Below, one piece after another: positions 36,968-37,377 of a DNA stretch of 37,377 nt. The position numbers and the translations under genes were made by a program. The DNA lies in IMG/VR virus record IMGVR_UViG_3300043395_001285, positions 1 through 37,377 of that record; one strand, written 5' to 3'. Under the pieces are notes generated by a model. The model worked only from the letters and a program-made list of their open reading frames with translations, was not told where the DNA came from and did no database searches. Origin of the DNA: a virus. How positions within the stretch are numbered: the stretch's first letter is position 1; the number at the start of each line of letters is the position of its first letter.

Positions 36968-37377
36968 ATGGCCGAGCAGAATCCACTAGCCAAATACCAG
37001 CTTCAGAAGTTTGGTGGCGCTGGTCGCCGGAATAACGAGGGCATGTTCACCAATGTGAACGGGAATGCGTCGCGCGATGCGCGTCGCGCGGCTCGACGCG
37101 AACAGCGGCCAATGACGTTTGCCGAGATGCAGTCGGATGGCGTTGCTCGCCCTGCACCTGACATGACCACCATGTTTACCGGTGGGCAGTCAAATCTTGA
37201 GGGACTTGGGCTGGTAAATGTTGGTCCGACGTATGTCCCGCAGTCTGGGCTGGATGACCTGACGCGCACTGGCGATGCCACGCCTCCCGTCAATCCTGCG
37301 TCACCTTCTAGCCCTAGTCCCACTGGCGGCTCAAGCCTTTCCACGTATGAGGCCATGCGCCGTGCGGCGCTTGCCAA
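36968..37377 (+). CDS. virion-region protein, cut by the right edge
   Basis: 136 residues are visible from ATG 36968, and the frame is open to the edge. The N-terminus is basic (LAKYQLQKFGGAGRRNNEGM), then DARRAAREQRPMTF, then a Pro/Ser/Thr-rich stretch (PVNPASPSSPSPTGGSSLST). It may be the start of the next internal virion protein or a separate small gene. The gene must continue into the part of the genome not shown, towards the large protein at 1-874 if the genome is circular. Confidence 0.7.
   Translation, partial: MAEQNPLAKYQLQKFGGAGRRNNEGMFTNVNGNASRDARRAARREQRPMTFAEMQSDGVARPAPDMTTMFTGGQSNLEGLGLVNVGPTYVPQSGLDDLTRTGDATPPVNPASPSSPSPTGGSSLSTYEAMRRAALA

Overview
This window is part of a tailed-phage genome, probably from an uncultivated podovirus-like caudovirus. 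It carries a complete packaging and head module (small and large terminase, a 746-residue portal, scaffold, major capsid protein). Downstream are a short set of neck/tail genes, a very long collagen-containing fibre with an S74 chaperone domain, a lysis cassette, and an early region with a DnaB-type helicase. No integrase, excisionase, CRISPR array, tRNA, rRNA or cellular housekeeping gene was found, so a lytic phage is the simplest reading. The host cannot be named. Purine-rich AGGAGG-type ribosome sites, sigma70-like -35/-10 pairs and a zinc amidase with a possible spanin point to a bacterium, probably Gram-negative.

Layout. (1) 1-874 is the C-terminal end of a large protein cut by the left edge. 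(2) 884-2227 is a tightly overlapping lysis cassette. (3) 2224-2436 is an AT-richer regulatory island with stacked inverted repeats and a promoter. (4) 2437-9793 is a rightward early operon of stop-start overlapping genes: several small hypotheticals, a replication-initiator-like protein, an HTH protein, an HNH-like protein, the replicative helicase, a metallophosphoesterase and a RusA-like resolvase. A strongly structured non-coding element (7683-7818) sits between helicase and phosphoesterase. (5) 9821-16145 is a leftward cluster of about 16 mostly unknown genes, including a MoxR/CobS-type AAA+ ATPase and its partner. It is driven by two near-identical promoters embedded in large palindromes. 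(6) 16309-37377 is the rightward late region: packaging, head, tail, fibre, a glycosyltransferase and small basic proteins, ending in a gene cut by the right edge. If the genome is circular or circularly permuted, the right edge leads through the missing part into the large protein at the left edge.

How the parts work together. The rightward early operon supplies replication and recombination functions. The leftward cluster probably supplies host-takeover or regulatory functions. The rightward late operon packages DNA (TerS/TerL/portal), assembles the head on a scaffold, adds connector proteins and fibres, and ejects internal proteins through the cut large protein at the left edge. The amidase and membrane proteins then lyse the cell.

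The most unusual content is non-coding. It includes a pair of matched promoter/operator palindromes, Shine-Dalgarno sites built into covarying hairpins ahead of leftward genes, a dense field of perfect three-base-loop hairpins, a repeated GTAGA-S-TCTAC motif in one-helical-turn pairs, three repeats with different hairpins inside terS that could be a packaging site, and the structured element at 7683-7818.
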